The position numbers were made by a program, and so were the translations under genes. This document shows positions 5,670-6,045 of a stretch of DNA of 6,045 nt, piece after piece (position 1 is the first letter of the stretch; each line of letters begins with the position of its first letter). Location of the stretch: positions 1 through 6,045 of the forward strand of contig DOOK01000093.1 of the NCBI GenBank assembly GCA_003512805.1. The letters are read 5' to 3'. The DNA is from Erwinia sp. (GTDB lineage Bacteria; Pseudomonadota; Gammaproteobacteria; Enterobacterales; Enterobacteriaceae). Under the pieces are notes generated by a model. It searched no databases and was not told where the DNA came from. It worked only from the letters and a program-made list of their open reading frames with translations.

Positions 5670-6045
5670 ATGGATATTAAAACCAATGCGCTGTGGTTAC
5701 ATCTTTACTGGCTAACCGTGCTGGCAGAGCAGGGCAGTTTCACCCGTGCGGCCGACCGGCTGGAAGTCAGCAAGGCGGCCATGAGTCAAAAAATCAAAGA
5801 GCTGGAACAGCAGGCGGGCGTACCGCTGGTGACCCGGACTACCCGCACCCTGCGCCTGACCAGTGCTGGCGCAAAGCTGGTCGAGGAACTGCGTGCGCCT
5901 TTTGCTCAGATAGAACAAAGTTTTTTTAGCGTGCGTGATTCAGCCGGGCCGCTACGGGGCCTGATCCGCGTTACCGCCCCGGTTGCTTTTGCCCGACAGC
6001 AGCTGGTGCCGCATATCACTGCTTTCCTGCGGCAACATCCTCAGG
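5670..6045 (+). CDS. LysR-family transcriptional regulator, N-terminal part (cut by right window edge)
   Basis: A DNA-binding regulator, with 125 codons visible. The winged helix-turn-helix occupies about residues 10-68: WLTVLAEQGSFTRAADRL, then VSKAAMSQKIKELEQQAGV as the recognition-helix region, then RTTRTLRLTSAG. A linker helix follows (about 70-90), then the start of the effector domain with GLIRVTAPVAFARQQLVP (97-114). The RTTR and RVTAPV signatures put it in the large DmlR/YafC-like branch of LysR regulators. The effector-binding part is mostly outside the window, so the inducer cannot be guessed. The ribosome site is weak (CGAG directly before the ATG), which would suit low expression of an autoregulated regulator. 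It is divergent from the tautomerase gene, its most likely target. Confidence 0.93.
   Translation, partial: MDIKTNALWLHLYWLTVLAEQGSFTRAADRLEVSKAAMSQKIKELEQQAGVPLVTRTTRTLRLTSAGAKLVEELRAPFAQIEQSFFSVRDSAGPLRGLIRVTAPVAFARQQLVPHITAFLRQHPQ

Noticed and set aside
5657..5680. GTG at 5657 as an alternative LysR start
   Set aside because: It is out of frame with the LysR reading frame and reaches a stop after a few codons.

Overview
The window looks like a chromosomal segment of a motile member of the Enterobacterales. The main evidence is a full-length OpgB (MdoB) that resembles Escherichia coli phosphoglycerol transferase I along its whole length. A chemoreceptor with a flagellar-type promoter, an enterobacterial-style porin, and codon use that is mildly GC-rich and even across the genes point the same way. 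I cannot name the genus from the sequence alone. No mobile element, CRISPR array, tRNA or rRNA is visible.

Layout, left to right. (1) 1-956, minus strand: the N-terminal 318 residues of a methyl-accepting chemotaxis protein, cut by the left edge. A sigma-28 (FliA)-like promoter lies just upstream at 1021-1047. (2) 1139-3436, minus strand: complete opgB, followed by a 10-bp hairpin. (3) 3437-3949: a 513-bp divergent gap. It holds a likely opgB promoter, a second FliA-like motif facing right, a purine-rich stretch, a small hairpin, an AT-rich block, and a TATAAT -10 element with a T-rich leader for the porin. (4) 3950-5101, plus strand: an outer-membrane porin with a Sec signal peptide, ending in a 12-bp hairpin. 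(5) 5161-5550, minus strand: a 129-residue tautomerase-superfamily enzyme close to malonate semialdehyde decarboxylase. It has Ser where the characterised enzyme has Arg73. (6) 5670 to the right edge, plus strand: the start of a LysR-family regulator, divergent from the tautomerase.

The genes fall into two groups. OpgB decorates periplasmic glucans with phosphoglycerol, the porin sets outer-membrane permeability, and the chemoreceptor is part of motility. Periplasmic glucan status is known to affect porin expression and motility in enterics, so this neighbourhood is biologically coherent, although no direct co-regulation is proven here. The tautomerase and LysR pair is a separate divergent module, probably a small catabolic or detoxification function with its own regulator. 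In E. coli K-12, opgB also lies near a chemoreceptor gene (tsr), with lgo genes between them and yjjA-dnaC-dnaT on the other side. Here the chemoreceptor is directly adjacent and a porin occupies the far flank.

I found no clearly undescribed multi-gene system. The most useful leads are the FliA-like motif inside the opgB-porin gap, the sensor type of the chemoreceptor, and the altered active-site residue of the tautomerase.
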